Source: a virus
IMG/VR virus record: IMGVR_UViG_3300010354_000897
Span: 1 to 20,175 of that record
Reading direction: 5' to 3' (one strand)
DNA: 20,175 bases
Shown: one piece after another, positions 1 to 6,527 of the stretch
How the letters are laid out: each line of letters starts with the position of its first letter
Numbering within the stretch: the stretch's first letter is position 1
The notes under the pieces: generated by a model
What the model was told of the DNA's origin: nothing
The model's input: the letters and a program-made list of their open reading frames with translations, nothing else
The model's database searches: none
Position numbers and translations under genes: made by a program

Positions 1-20
1 ATCCGGGGGATTTGTGCCAT
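1..20 (-). CDS. Probable tail tube protein, N-terminal six codons only
   Basis: An ATG on the minus strand at 20-18 opens a frame reading MAQIPR that runs off the window edge. It begins 11 bases after the sheath stop codon, and the GAGG partly inside that stop (TGAGG) lies at a workable distance to serve as ribosome binding site. In P2-like contractile tails the gene directly after the sheath (FI) is the tail tube (FII), and tube proteins of this family often begin with a short Met-Ala-(Gln/Leu)-Ile-Pro-type N-terminus. The assignment rests on position and six residues only; the body of the gene is outside the window. Confidence 0.5.
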
Positions 21-31
21 GGGTCAGTGCC

Positions 32-1444
32 TCAGCGGAACAGGTCGACGACGTAGCTGTTGACGAGGTGCGACCGGAAGGTCACGCGCTCGGCGGGATA
101 GGGCGGCGTGAAGTCGAAGTCGAAAGTCACGTTGCCGCTGGCAATCTGGGTGGGAGTGTTCAGGTCGGGATCGACCCAGACATCGCCGCCGAGGATGGCG
201 CCTCGGGCCTTGAGGCTGCGCAGGTAACCGCGCACCGACTCCTGCACCTCCTCCAGGTAGGTGGCGGTGATGCAGCGGTCGACGGCCCAGAGGTGGCCGC
301 GGAGGATCGACTCGTTCACCATGTCGGCGGTGCGCCGCACGGAGAGGAAGGCGTAGAGGGGATCGCTGGCCAGGGTGCGGTTGCCCCACAGGCGGAAGCC
401 CTGCTCGCGCACGATGGTGGCGATCTTGGCCTCGTTCAGCAGGTTGGCCCGGCTGGTGTAGTCGCCGAGGGTGAAGTCGATGGCGCGGGAGGTGCCCTCG
501 ATGCCGGCGATCTCGTTGTTCGAGGGGCTCCACCAGAAGCCGCGCTCGTTGTCGACCTTGTTGATCAGGCCGGCGACGGCAGGCGATGCGGGGACGGACT
601 CGCCATCACGCAGCACCCAGGGGTCGATCACGTAGATGCGATCGGAGCCGAAGTCATCAGCGATCTGGATCGCGGCGGCGTCGGTGGTGTTGGGGCCGTC
701 GGCAATGATCACCGCGCGGAGGCGGTTGGCGATGCCGAGCAGCTCAGCCAGCACCTCGGAGCGGACGGTGCCGCGGTTGACGGCGCCAGCCACGGCCTGC
801 ACGCCGCCGGAGGGAGGCGCAGCGATCGTGACGGTGGGGTTGCTGGTGTAGCCCTTGCCAGGGTTGGTGATCGTGAAGCTCATCACCTTGCCGGCATTGC
901 CGCCGGTGCCGAGCACGGCCACTGCAGTGGCGCCGGAACCGCCGCCGCCGCTGATGGTCACGGCCGGGGCTGTGGTGTAACCAGAGCCCTGGGTGGTCAC
1001 GGCAATCGAGAGGATGCCGTTGCTGGTGCGCTGATGGGTGAAGCCAGGAGCCAGCAGGATGCGAGGGCTGAAGCCGACCTCGCTCTCTGCGGCGAGGAAG
1101 GCGTGCACGCCCTCGTAGGCGCCGGTGGTGTTGTTGATGCCACCGCGCACGTTGTTGATGGTGGCGGCTTCGTCAGCGCCAGCAGCGACACGCACCACGA
1201 CGACGACAGCGCCGGCCTGGTCGTAGATCAGATCGAGCGCCGACTGGAGCGTGCCGGCTTCGCCGAGGCCCGCCATCTCGGAGCGGCGAGCGATCAGCAC
1301 CGGAGTGTTGAGCGGAAACGCGGTGGCGTCTGCATCAGGCGCCGTGCCGATCAAGCCGATCACGCTGGAGCGCACGGTCTGGATGGGCCGCGCTCCGGTG
1401 TCGATCTGCAGGACCTCCACACCGTGGAGGAAGGTAGTCGTCAT
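32..1444 (-). CDS. Contractile tail sheath protein (P2 FI-like) with inserted repeat domain
   Basis: The 470-aa product is the contractile sheath that surrounds the tail tube and shortens to drive it through the host envelope. The N-terminal part has the usual sheath opening ([15 protein letters not shown] near residues 7-20, then VIGLIGTAP at 28-36). The family core includes [10 protein letters not shown] at 129-138, [14 protein letters not shown] at 243-256 and YVIDPWV at 271-277. The conserved C-terminal domain carries [12 protein letters not shown] at 301-312, RLWGNRTL at 351-358 and [10 protein letters not shown] at 445-454. Between residues about 143 and 225 a glycine-rich segment interrupts the core, with two GxGYxxxPxVTI repeats (QGSGYTTAP and PGKGYTSNP). 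The ATG at 1444 follows an AGGAGG ribosome binding site. A CCTAGAATC element just upstream is shared with the capsid gene leader. Sheath identity is near certain; the role of the insert is unknown. Confidence 0.96.
   Translation of the reverse strand: MTTTFLHGVEVLQIDTGARPIQTVRSSVIGLIGTAPDADATAFPLNTPVLIARRSEMAGLGEAGTLQSALDLIYDQAGAVVVVVRVAAGADEAATINNVRGGINNTTGAYEGVHAFLAAESEVGFSPRILLAPGFTHQRTSNGILSIAVTTQGSGYTTAPAVTISGGGGSGATAVAVLGTGGNAGKVMSFTITNPGKGYTSNPTVTIAAPPSGGVQAVAGAVNRGTVRSEVLAELLGIANRLRAVIIADGPNTTDAAAIQIADDFGSDRIYVIDPWVLRDGESVPASPAVAGLINKVDNERGFWWSPSNNEIAGIEGTSRAIDFTLGDYTSRANLLNEAKIATIVREQGFRLWGNRTLASDPLYAFLSVRRTADMVNESILRGHLWAVDRCITATYLEEVQESVRGYLRSLKARGAILGGDVWVDPDLNTPTQIASGNVTFDFDFTPPYPAERVTFRSHLVNSYVVDLFR
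768..1018 (-). other. Inserted GxGYxxxPxVTI repeat domain within the sheath
   Basis: This segment encodes roughly residues 143-225 of the sheath. It contains two copies of a short beta-type repeat: [20 protein letters not shown] followed about 40 residues later by [12 protein letters not shown]. Removing it would join [10 protein letters not shown] directly to the [20 protein letters not shown] segment, which is how I recall ordinary P2-type sheaths running. Similar repeats are common in cyanophage virion proteins (recalled, not searched). It probably forms a surface loop or small beta domain on the outside of the sheath. Confidence 0.7.
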
Positions 1445-1476
1445 GTGGAGAGTCCTCCTGTCTTGGGGATTCTAGG
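1445..1476 (-). promoter_or_regulatory. Sheath gene leader: CCTAGAATC element plus strong RBS
   Basis: Reading on the minus strand, CCTAGAATC at 1476-1468 is followed by an AGGAGG Shine-Dalgarno and the sheath ATG at 1444. The same nine bases occur at almost the same distance (24 versus 23 bases) before the start of the capsid gene and were seen nowhere else in the window. TAGAAT is one base from a TATAAT -10 box, but no convincing -35 is present. It could be a minimal late promoter, a processing site or a translational enhancer. Confidence 0.45.
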
Positions 1477-1481
1477 ACCGC

Positions 1482-1622
1482 TTAACGGCCCTGACCTCGC
1501 AGCGGTTTGCGGCCGCGGCGACGTGGACGCGAGTGCTGTCCCTGGCCTTGGCTGGTGGTCTTGGGCGGGCCTTGCTTGTGATCAATGCGGCCGAGGCTGC
1601 CGGTCTTTGCCTTGACTGCCAT
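1482..1622 (-). CDS. Small highly basic protein, 46 aa, function unknown
   Basis: A short reading frame fills the gap between the fibre gene and the sheath. Its ATG overlaps the upstream stop by one base (TGATG at 1624-1620) and it ends at TAA, leaving only a 37-base leader before the sheath. The product has 13 Lys/Arg and a single acidic residue. It starts MAVKAKTGSLGRIDHK and ends with an Arg-rich tail, RPRRRGRKPLRGQGR. There is no membrane segment or signal peptide. Start-stop coupling, preserved frame and GC-rich codon use like its neighbours support a real gene. No clear Shine-Dalgarno is present, so translation probably depends on coupling. Position beside sheath and tube suggests a tail-assembly or nucleic-acid/virion-binding role, but I recognise no named family. 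Confidence 0.72.
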   Translation of the reverse strand: MAVKAKTGSLGRIDHKQGPPKTTSQGQGQHSRPRRRGRKPLRGQGR

Positions 1623-2665
1623 CAGAGTTCAGCGTCGAGCCAGGAGCGATAGCCCACGGTGTAGGCGTTGCCAGCAGCGCCAGCGATCAGCTGCGCGGAG
1701 CCGCCGTAGGGCGTCGCCCTGGAGATGGTGTTGCCCGCGTTGTTGACGGCCGCCTGCCCGGTGTTCGGGTCGGCGACCAGCGCCCCCACCGTCGGCGTCT
1801 TGCGCATCTCCGGCCAGGTCACGGTCGTTTCGAGGATCGCGCTCGTCACCGGCGCGTAGAACAGCATGGAGAACGGCACCCACTGGCCGTAGCGCTTGCA
1901 CAGGGCCAGCTCAGCGGCAAGGGGCCGGCGCTCGGATGGCGTGGCGGCCGGGCCCGCCTCGATCTGCACTTGCGCGATGTCAAACGTGCCCGACTGCTGA
2001 CCCAGCGTCTGCGTCCTGGAGTTGTAGTTGCTGCCGGCATCAAACCAGATCAGCAGAAAGAGAGCGTCGCCATCGGCGCCGAGGGTCTTCCCGCTAACCG
2101 ACGGCAGCGTGGTGGTGACTGTCACCTTCTGCCAGGTCGTGCCGATCGACACCTTCGTGGCCCCAAGGCCCGTCACCTGCGCGCTGGGCGAGCCGCCGAG
2201 GCCGAAGTACTGGCTGAGCTCGACGGCGATCGAGCGCGCGGCGTCAGCCTTTGCCCAGAAGCTCACCGTAACGGTGCGGCCGGCGAAGCTGCTGACCCCC
2301 TCAATGGCCTGCGACAAGCCGGCGTAGTTGGCCGCACCGGCGGAGGAGGCGACGACGGCCCGAGCGAAGAACGACGGATTGTTCGGCACATCCGTCTGGC
2401 CCAGGGTGAAGGCCTGCCGGCTGATGGTGTTGCTGCTGCCTAAGCGGGCGTTGCTCCACCGATCGACGCTGCCGTAGCCCGCTGTCGAGTGGCTGGTGGC
2501 GCGCTGCCAGAAGTCGAAGTTGCCATTGATGACCGCGTTGCGGAAGCCGCTCAATGCGCCGCCATCGAAAGCAAGGTCAGCATTGAGGATGGTGCCGTCC
2601 TGGACGTCTTGGCTGGTGATGGTCGAGTCCGACACCATGGCGCCGGGAATCCTTTGCAGTGGCAT
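1622..2665 (-). CDS. Tail fibre / adhesin with carbohydrate-binding-type jelly roll
   Basis: The 347-aa protein resembles a widespread phage fibre family, notably of cyanophages (recalled similarity). The start, MPLQRIPGAMVSDSTITSQD, is a typical baseplate-attachment leader. Then come INGNFDFWQRATS at 47-58, SRQAFTLGQTDVPNN at 82-96, RTVTVSFWAKAD at 130-141, TTWQKVTVTTTLPSVSGKTLG at about 176-196 and GTFDIAQVQIEAG at 226-238. This layout is that of a beta-sandwich, carbohydrate-binding-like domain. SERRPLAAELALCKRYG at 244-260 is the usual closing segment, and about 87 further residues form a variable tip. It starts two codons after the tailspike stop, separated by TGA TCT ATG in the same frame. 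It probably recognises host surface glycans. Confidence 0.82.
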   Translation of the reverse strand: MPLQRIPGAMVSDSTITSQDVQDGTILNADLAFDGGALSGFRNAVINGNFDFWQRATSHSTAGYGSVDRWSNARLGSSNTISRQAFTLGQTDVPNNPSFFARAVVASSAGAANYAGLSQAIEGVSSFAGRTVTVSFWAKADAARSIAVELSQYFGLGGSPSAQVTGLGATKVSIGTTWQKVTVTTTLPSVSGKTLGADGDALFLLIWFDAGSNYNSRTQTLGQQSGTFDIAQVQIEAGPAATPSERRPLAAELALCKRYGQWVPFSMLFYAPVTSAILETTVTWPEMRKTPTVGALVADPNTGQAAVNNAGNTISRATPYGGSAQLIAGAAGNAYTVGYRSWLDAEL

Positions 2666-2668
2666 AGA

Positions 2669-5083
2669 TCAGTTCAGGTAGACAAACGAGTTGGAGTCGT
2701 CCGTGTAAAAGCGGACCCTAGTACCATCCCAGAAAAATGTCTGTCGCAGCTCCGAGTACGAACCGGCACCGCCAAACAAGGAATTGTTAAGCGCGCTGCC
2801 GCTCCAGGTGCGGTCAAGAAAATAAATGCCAGAGTTGTTTGTGAACTGGTTGTAGATGGAGAAAGCGTTTACGTCGCTTGTCTTGATGTACTTGACGTAA
2901 TCAAAGCGGTTGCCCTGGTTGCCCCACGGCGTATCAAAGCTCGCTCCAAGGCCGTCAGTCGTTGCATAGATGTAAGTTGTGCCGTAGACGTAGTTGCCGG
3001 TGAACTGAACCTCCCTAAGCGTTGTGGTTGATTGGCTTCCATTGCGAGAGATCAGCAGCGTCGCGTAAGTGTTCAGGGTTGTCGAAGTGCTGAACGACCC
3101 AAGGGTGAACGGCTTAGCACGGAACACATTACCTTTGATCAGGATCGTCGCGGCAAGATTGCCAATAAAGTAAACGCCAGACTTGTGATTCTGGAAGGTA
3201 TTGCTTTCGATTACAACCGAGCGCACTTGGCTCGTGAAGTTTGCATCTGTGTAATCGGTATTAATCCTGATTGCGCTGCCTTCGTTGCTGGTGTGAGCAG
3301 CCTCCTTCAATGTTACCGTGTTGCCTGCGATGGTGATTCTCTCCATGGCACGGTAGTTGCTGCCAAGGAAGGCTCGACCGTTGATGTAGGAGCTGAGTCC
3401 TGCCGCCTCAATCGAGATGACTCCTCCCTCGCCACCAGTGCAGTTAATAACGTTCCCGGTGATCGACACGTCAAAAGCTGGCTGACCGACGGTGATGCCA
3501 GCAACACAGTTAGAGATTGTATTGCCAGTAACAGTGCAAACTCGACTGCGGACCTTGATCTGATCGAATCCACAAATTGTCGTGCTGTCGCACACGATGT
3601 TGTTTCCGCTGATCGTCACGTCCATACCCTCAGGGTAGAAGGCATGTTCGCTAGCGTTGCGAACCACGTTGTTTGCAATCAGCCAGTTTCTGCCAACTCG
3701 CTTGATGGCCCCCAGGGTCCAGCCTGTCGTAGGGGTCCACGTATCGTTTTCAGTGTTTGACGGCAGGTCATAGGTGCCGCTGCCGATCACAGCGTTGTCG
3801 CACCAGAGGAACTGATTATTGCAGACAACAGCGTCGTCAACACCGCCAAGGTTTACTGCATGTAGCAATGCACGACCGTTGGTTGAGTGAGGCGTCGCAT
3901 TGAACAGGCAGTTCTGCACTCGAAGGCGATAATTCTTTGTTGTGTTGTAGTAGGCGCTGTTCGCGTAGTCGTAGTTGTAAGGTGTTTGCGTGAAGATCGC
4001 CTCGGAGTCGATGGCGTCAAAGCGGCAATTTTGGATGACGGTGTTCAGCGTATTCTTGAGTGCGATTGCGTAGCGGTTATCGGTCAGAGCGCTGCCAGCT
4101 GTGCTATGGCGGGTGTTTTCGCCAATAAAGTCGAGTCCGTCAATTACCGTGTCCTCAACCGCTGCAGCTACATTGCTATCTGTCGTGCCAACAAAGAGCA
4201 ACGGATAGGCCAGTGCATTTGTACTGATGTCAGTATTGAAGCGGCGCAGCTTTGCGCCATGCCCAAGCAGGGTAATGCCGCTGCTGCCGATCTTGATTCC
4301 CCACCTATCGTTCGTGCCGATGTTGCGGGCGATGCGATAGGTGCCAGGTGGGAAATAGACAACGCCGCCACTTGCGAGGCTGTCAATCGCAGCTTGAACG
4401 GCAGCCGTGTCGTTAGTCGTTGCATCACCAACCGCGCCAAAGTCTTTGACGCTGACGACATCCTTCAGCTTGCTGTCGACCGTCCGCGTAACGGCGCCAG
4501 TGCCGGCTTGAGTGAAGTTCAGCGTGCTCGCGCTTTGCACCGGCCCAGCGACGCCAAGCATCAGCACGCGAATCTTTGCGCCACTTGCCGGCGCTTCGCT
4601 CAGGATCAGGGCTGAGCCGCTGAGGTTGTACTCGCTGACCGGCTGCACCACACCGTCGACGGTCACCAGCAGTGACTCCCTGGTGGGCGGCGTCTGGCTC
4701 AGTGTGAAGGTGGTCTGGCTGCCGGTGCCGGTGAACGTGTTCTCGGTCTGTGTGACGCCCTGCACGTAGCGCGCATCAGCCTGCGTGCGCGTCCACACGT
4801 CTGCGAAGCCAGGCTTGCCCGCGAGCGCATTGGTGATCGTCGTTGCGAAGTTGGGGTCGTTCCCCATCGCAGCGGCCAGCTCGTTCAGCGTGTCGAGCGC
4901 ACCGGGGGCGCCGTTGATCAGATCCGCCAGCTTCTGATCGGCCTCGGACTTGGTGTAGCGGGCAAAGATGTCCGCGTCGATCGCGGTCAGCGCATCGCGC
5001 AGGCGCTGCACATCGTCGGCCAGGAAGTTGCCGGCGTTGGGCAGCTTGTAGCTGCGGTTCGTTGTGCGGTCGTCGATGGGCAT
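2669..5083 (-). CDS. Tailspike with pectate-lyase-type beta-helix
   Basis: An 804-aa receptor-binding and probably glycan-degrading spike. Residues 1-110 form a phage fibre N-terminal adaptor with YKLPN, DVQRLRDALTAIDADIFARY and WTRTQADARYV segments. Residues 115-180 are a beta-rich domain (TFTGTGSQTTFTLSQTPP, LLVTVDGVVQPVSEY). At 209-250 is the hallmark of the pectate lyase superfamily 3 domain: VVSVKDFGAVGDATTNDTAAVQ, then GGVVYFPPGTYRI. Residues about 260-700 carry many short N-rich turns (IQNCRF, VQNCLF, ISGNNIV, VTGNTI, ITGNVI, IAGNTV, IESNTF), as expected for right-handed parallel beta-helix coils. The DNA is GC-rich for the N-terminal anchor and clearly AT-richer from about 4450 downwards, suggesting exchange of the receptor-binding part. 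It begins four bases after the preceding stop. Confidence 0.9.
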   Translation of the reverse strand: MPIDDRTTNRSYKLPNAGNFLADDVQRLRDALTAIDADIFARYTKSEADQKLADLINGAPGALDTLNELAAAMGNDPNFATTITNALAGKPGFADVWTRTQADARYVQGVTQTENTFTGTGSQTTFTLSQTPPTRESLLVTVDGVVQPVSEYNLSGSALILSEAPASGAKIRVLMLGVAGPVQSASTLNFTQAGTGAVTRTVDSKLKDVVSVKDFGAVGDATTNDTAAVQAAIDSLASGGVVYFPPGTYRIARNIGTNDRWGIKIGSSGITLLGHGAKLRRFNTDISTNALAYPLLFVGTTDSNVAAAVEDTVIDGLDFIGENTRHSTAGSALTDNRYAIALKNTLNTVIQNCRFDAIDSEAIFTQTPYNYDYANSAYYNTTKNYRLRVQNCLFNATPHSTNGRALLHAVNLGGVDDAVVCNNQFLWCDNAVIGSGTYDLPSNTENDTWTPTTGWTLGAIKRVGRNWLIANNVVRNASEHAFYPEGMDVTISGNNIVCDSTTICGFDQIKVRSRVCTVTGNTISNCVAGITVGQPAFDVSITGNVINCTGGEGGVISIEAAGLSSYINGRAFLGSNYRAMERITIAGNTVTLKEAAHTSNEGSAIRINTDYTDANFTSQVRSVVIESNTFQNHKSGVYFIGNLAATILIKGNVFRAKPFTLGSFSTSTTLNTYATLLISRNGSQSTTTLREVQFTGNYVYGTTYIYATTDGLGASFDTPWGNQGNRFDYVKYIKTSDVNAFSIYNQFTNNSGIYFLDRTWSGSALNNSLFGGAGSYSELRQTFFWDGTRVRFYTDDSNSFVYLN
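2670..4450 (-). other. AT-richer swapped receptor-binding portion of the tailspike
   Basis: The stretch encoding the beta-helix and C-terminus has visibly lower GC content and different codon choice than the N-terminal anchor at 4450-5083 and the genes on either side. The transition coincides with the start of the pectate-lyase motif. This is the usual pattern when a tailspike head is exchanged between phages while its baseplate anchor is kept. Confidence 0.6.
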
Positions 5084-5087
5084 GGGA

Positions 5088-6515
5088 TCAGATCACCACA
5101 AGACGGAGTTGACGAAGCTGCGGGCGGGCCGCTGCAGAGCCAGTGAGCGTGAGGCGCACGCGCGTGGTCGTGCCGCCGGCCGTGAAGCTGGCGACGGTGT
5201 GGATCTGCTCAGTCCAGCCATCGCCGACCGAGGAGCTGCTGGTGAGCGAGACGGCCTGCCAGGTGCCGTCGCTCTTCTGAAACTCCACCGTGACGCTCGA
5301 TGCGCCAGGCAGCAGCGACTCGAAGGTGCAGCTCACCTTGGCGTTGGCGGCGCATGGCACCGCGCGGCTGATGTAGGTGCCGGTCTCGCCAAGGTTGCCG
5401 TAGACGGCCTGGCTGCCGGCGAACAGGTAGGGGCTTGCGGTGGATGTGCCGCGTAGCACTGCCTTCATGGTCAGCGCAACGTTGAGATCTTCGGCCAGCT
5501 GAATGCGGGCGTTGTCGGCGCCGCGAATCTGCGAGCCATCGGGCCGCTCGAAGATGAACTCCGCATCGGTGGCGCTGCTCACGCGCTCGACGCCAGCGAG
5601 CGCAACCAGATCGGTCACGTCGCCAGCGCTGATCAGGATGGTCCCTGTGGCCGGCGTCGCCGGGCTGTTGGCCACCGTGTAGGTGAAGGTGGTCGGGCCG
5701 GTCACGGTGACCGTGAAGGCGCCGTTGTAGTCGGCCTGCGTCGCGCCGCTGATCACCACCTTCTGGCCGGTAGTGAAGCCATGCGGCGTGCTGGTGGTCA
5801 CCGTCGCCGTGCCGCCCGAGCGGGTCAGGCTGCTCACCGTTGCGCCGCGGATCTGGCCCAGGTTCACCGTGCGGGTGGTGCTGGTGAAGTTGGCGCCGTA
5901 CATGCGGAAGGTGAGGTCCGATTCCTGCACCGGCGTCCAGGTGGAGGCATTGCTCGACTTGAGCATGGTGCCGATCGTGTACGGCTGCGAGGTGACGAAC
6001 TGCTGGGCGGCGGTGTCGAACTTGCCCAGCTCCGCCAGGCCCACGGCATGAATGGCGTCATCGGTCAGAAGCACCATCGCATATTCGACGTTGGGCTCCA
6101 GGTAGACCGGCCGGGTCAGGCTGATCTTGTTCCATGCGTTCACCGTGATGGCGCTGCCCTGCAGCACGCCTTCGGCTAGCGTGGTGGCGTTGGGCAGGCC
6201 CAGCTCCGTCTCCCGGATCTCCAGATAGACCTTGTTGGTGGTGCTTCCCTTGGCGGTGAACTTGAAGTCCACGCCGGTGACGTGGCGGCCCGCATCAAGG
6301 CGGAAGGTCTGAGCCAGCGGGTCCCAGAACCGCGTCTCGATCGTGGTGAGCTGCCGCTGCGTGCGGGTCAGGATCGTGCCGGAACCGATGAAGCGCGCAG
6401 CGCCGAAGCTGCCCTGGTTGCCCAGGAAGGTGACGCGCTTCGTGCCGGTGGGCACGTTTGCCGGGATCGTGAAAGACCCCGTGATCTGGCCGGAGCCGTT
6501 GGCGGTAAGGGGCAT
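5088..6515 (-). CDS. Large tail protein, probable detached C-terminal half of the DUF4815-type protein
   Basis: The 475-aa protein is beta-rich throughout. Residues 1-50 (SGQITGSFTIPANVPTGTKRVTF, then GSGTILT) look like the middle of a longer tail protein, not a natural N-terminus. FWDPLAQTFRLDAGRHVTGVD at about 63-83 begins a jelly-roll-like segment with VYLEIRETE and VEYAMVLLTDD. Residues about 225-295 hold a small module (TVTTSTPHGFTTGQKVVISG, then YNGAFTVTVTGPTTFTYTV) common in phage tail proteins. The C-terminus is another beta-sandwich (SVTVEFQKSDGTWQAVSL, TRVRLTLTG). Its ATG is in the same frame as the preceding DUF4815 gene, nine bases beyond that gene's stop, and has no Shine-Dalgarno. 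It is probably translated by reinitiation and likely sits at the baseplate periphery with its partner. Confidence 0.75.
   Translation of the reverse strand: MPLTANGSGQITGSFTIPANVPTGTKRVTFLGNQGSFGAARFIGSGTILTRTQRQLTTIETRFWDPLAQTFRLDAGRHVTGVDFKFTAKGSTTNKVYLEIRETELGLPNATTLAEGVLQGSAITVNAWNKISLTRPVYLEPNVEYAMVLLTDDAIHAVGLAELGKFDTAAQQFVTSQPYTIGTMLKSSNASTWTPVQESDLTFRMYGANFTSTTRTVNLGQIRGATVSSLTRSGGTATVTTSTPHGFTTGQKVVISGATQADYNGAFTVTVTGPTTFTYTVANSPATPATGTILISAGDVTDLVALAGVERVSSATDAEFIFERPDGSQIRGADNARIQLAEDLNVALTMKAVLRGTSTASPYLFAGSQAVYGNLGETGTYISRAVPCAANAKVSCTFESLLPGASSVTVEFQKSDGTWQAVSLTSSSSVGDGWTEQIHTVASFTAGGTTTRVRLTLTGSAAARPQLRQLRLVVI
5631..5843 (-). other. FCCH-like beta module inside the 475-aa tail protein
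   Basis: Residues about 225-295 contain TVTTSTPHGFTTGQKVVISG followed by YNGAFTVT and TFTYTV. I recall this short beta-barrel-like unit, often scored as similar to the FCCH domain of ubiquitin-activating enzymes, as a frequent cassette in tail proteins of unrelated phages. It carries no enzymatic implication and probably acts as a spacer or weak adhesion domain. Confidence 0.55.
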
Positions 6516-6527
6516 GGCTGGCTATCA
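6516..6527 (-). other. Tandem in-frame stop junction (TGA TAG) between two tail genes
   Basis: On the minus strand the DUF4815 gene ends with TGA (6527-6525) immediately followed by TAG (6524-6522). CCA GCC comes next and then the ATG of the following gene (6515), all in one frame. There is no Shine-Dalgarno before that ATG. The arrangement fits division of one long gene into two cistrons, with the second translated by reinitiation. Confidence 0.7.

Noticed and set aside
1477-1506. Inverted repeat ACCGCT...AGCGGT as a terminator before the sheath
   Set aside because: Only 6 bp with an 18-base loop, no T run, and it overlaps the end of the 46-aa gene.
14-1615. 533-aa plus-strand reading frame opposite the sheath
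   Set aside because: Composition is A/G/V/D/R-rich without recognisable domains and it is antisense to a clear sheath gene; long open antisense frames are expected in GC-rich DNA.
2666-2671. TGA TCT ATG in-frame junction between tailspike and fibre as a read-through fusion
   Set aside because: Both proteins have complete, natural-looking N- and C-termini, and a shared frame has a one-in-three chance.
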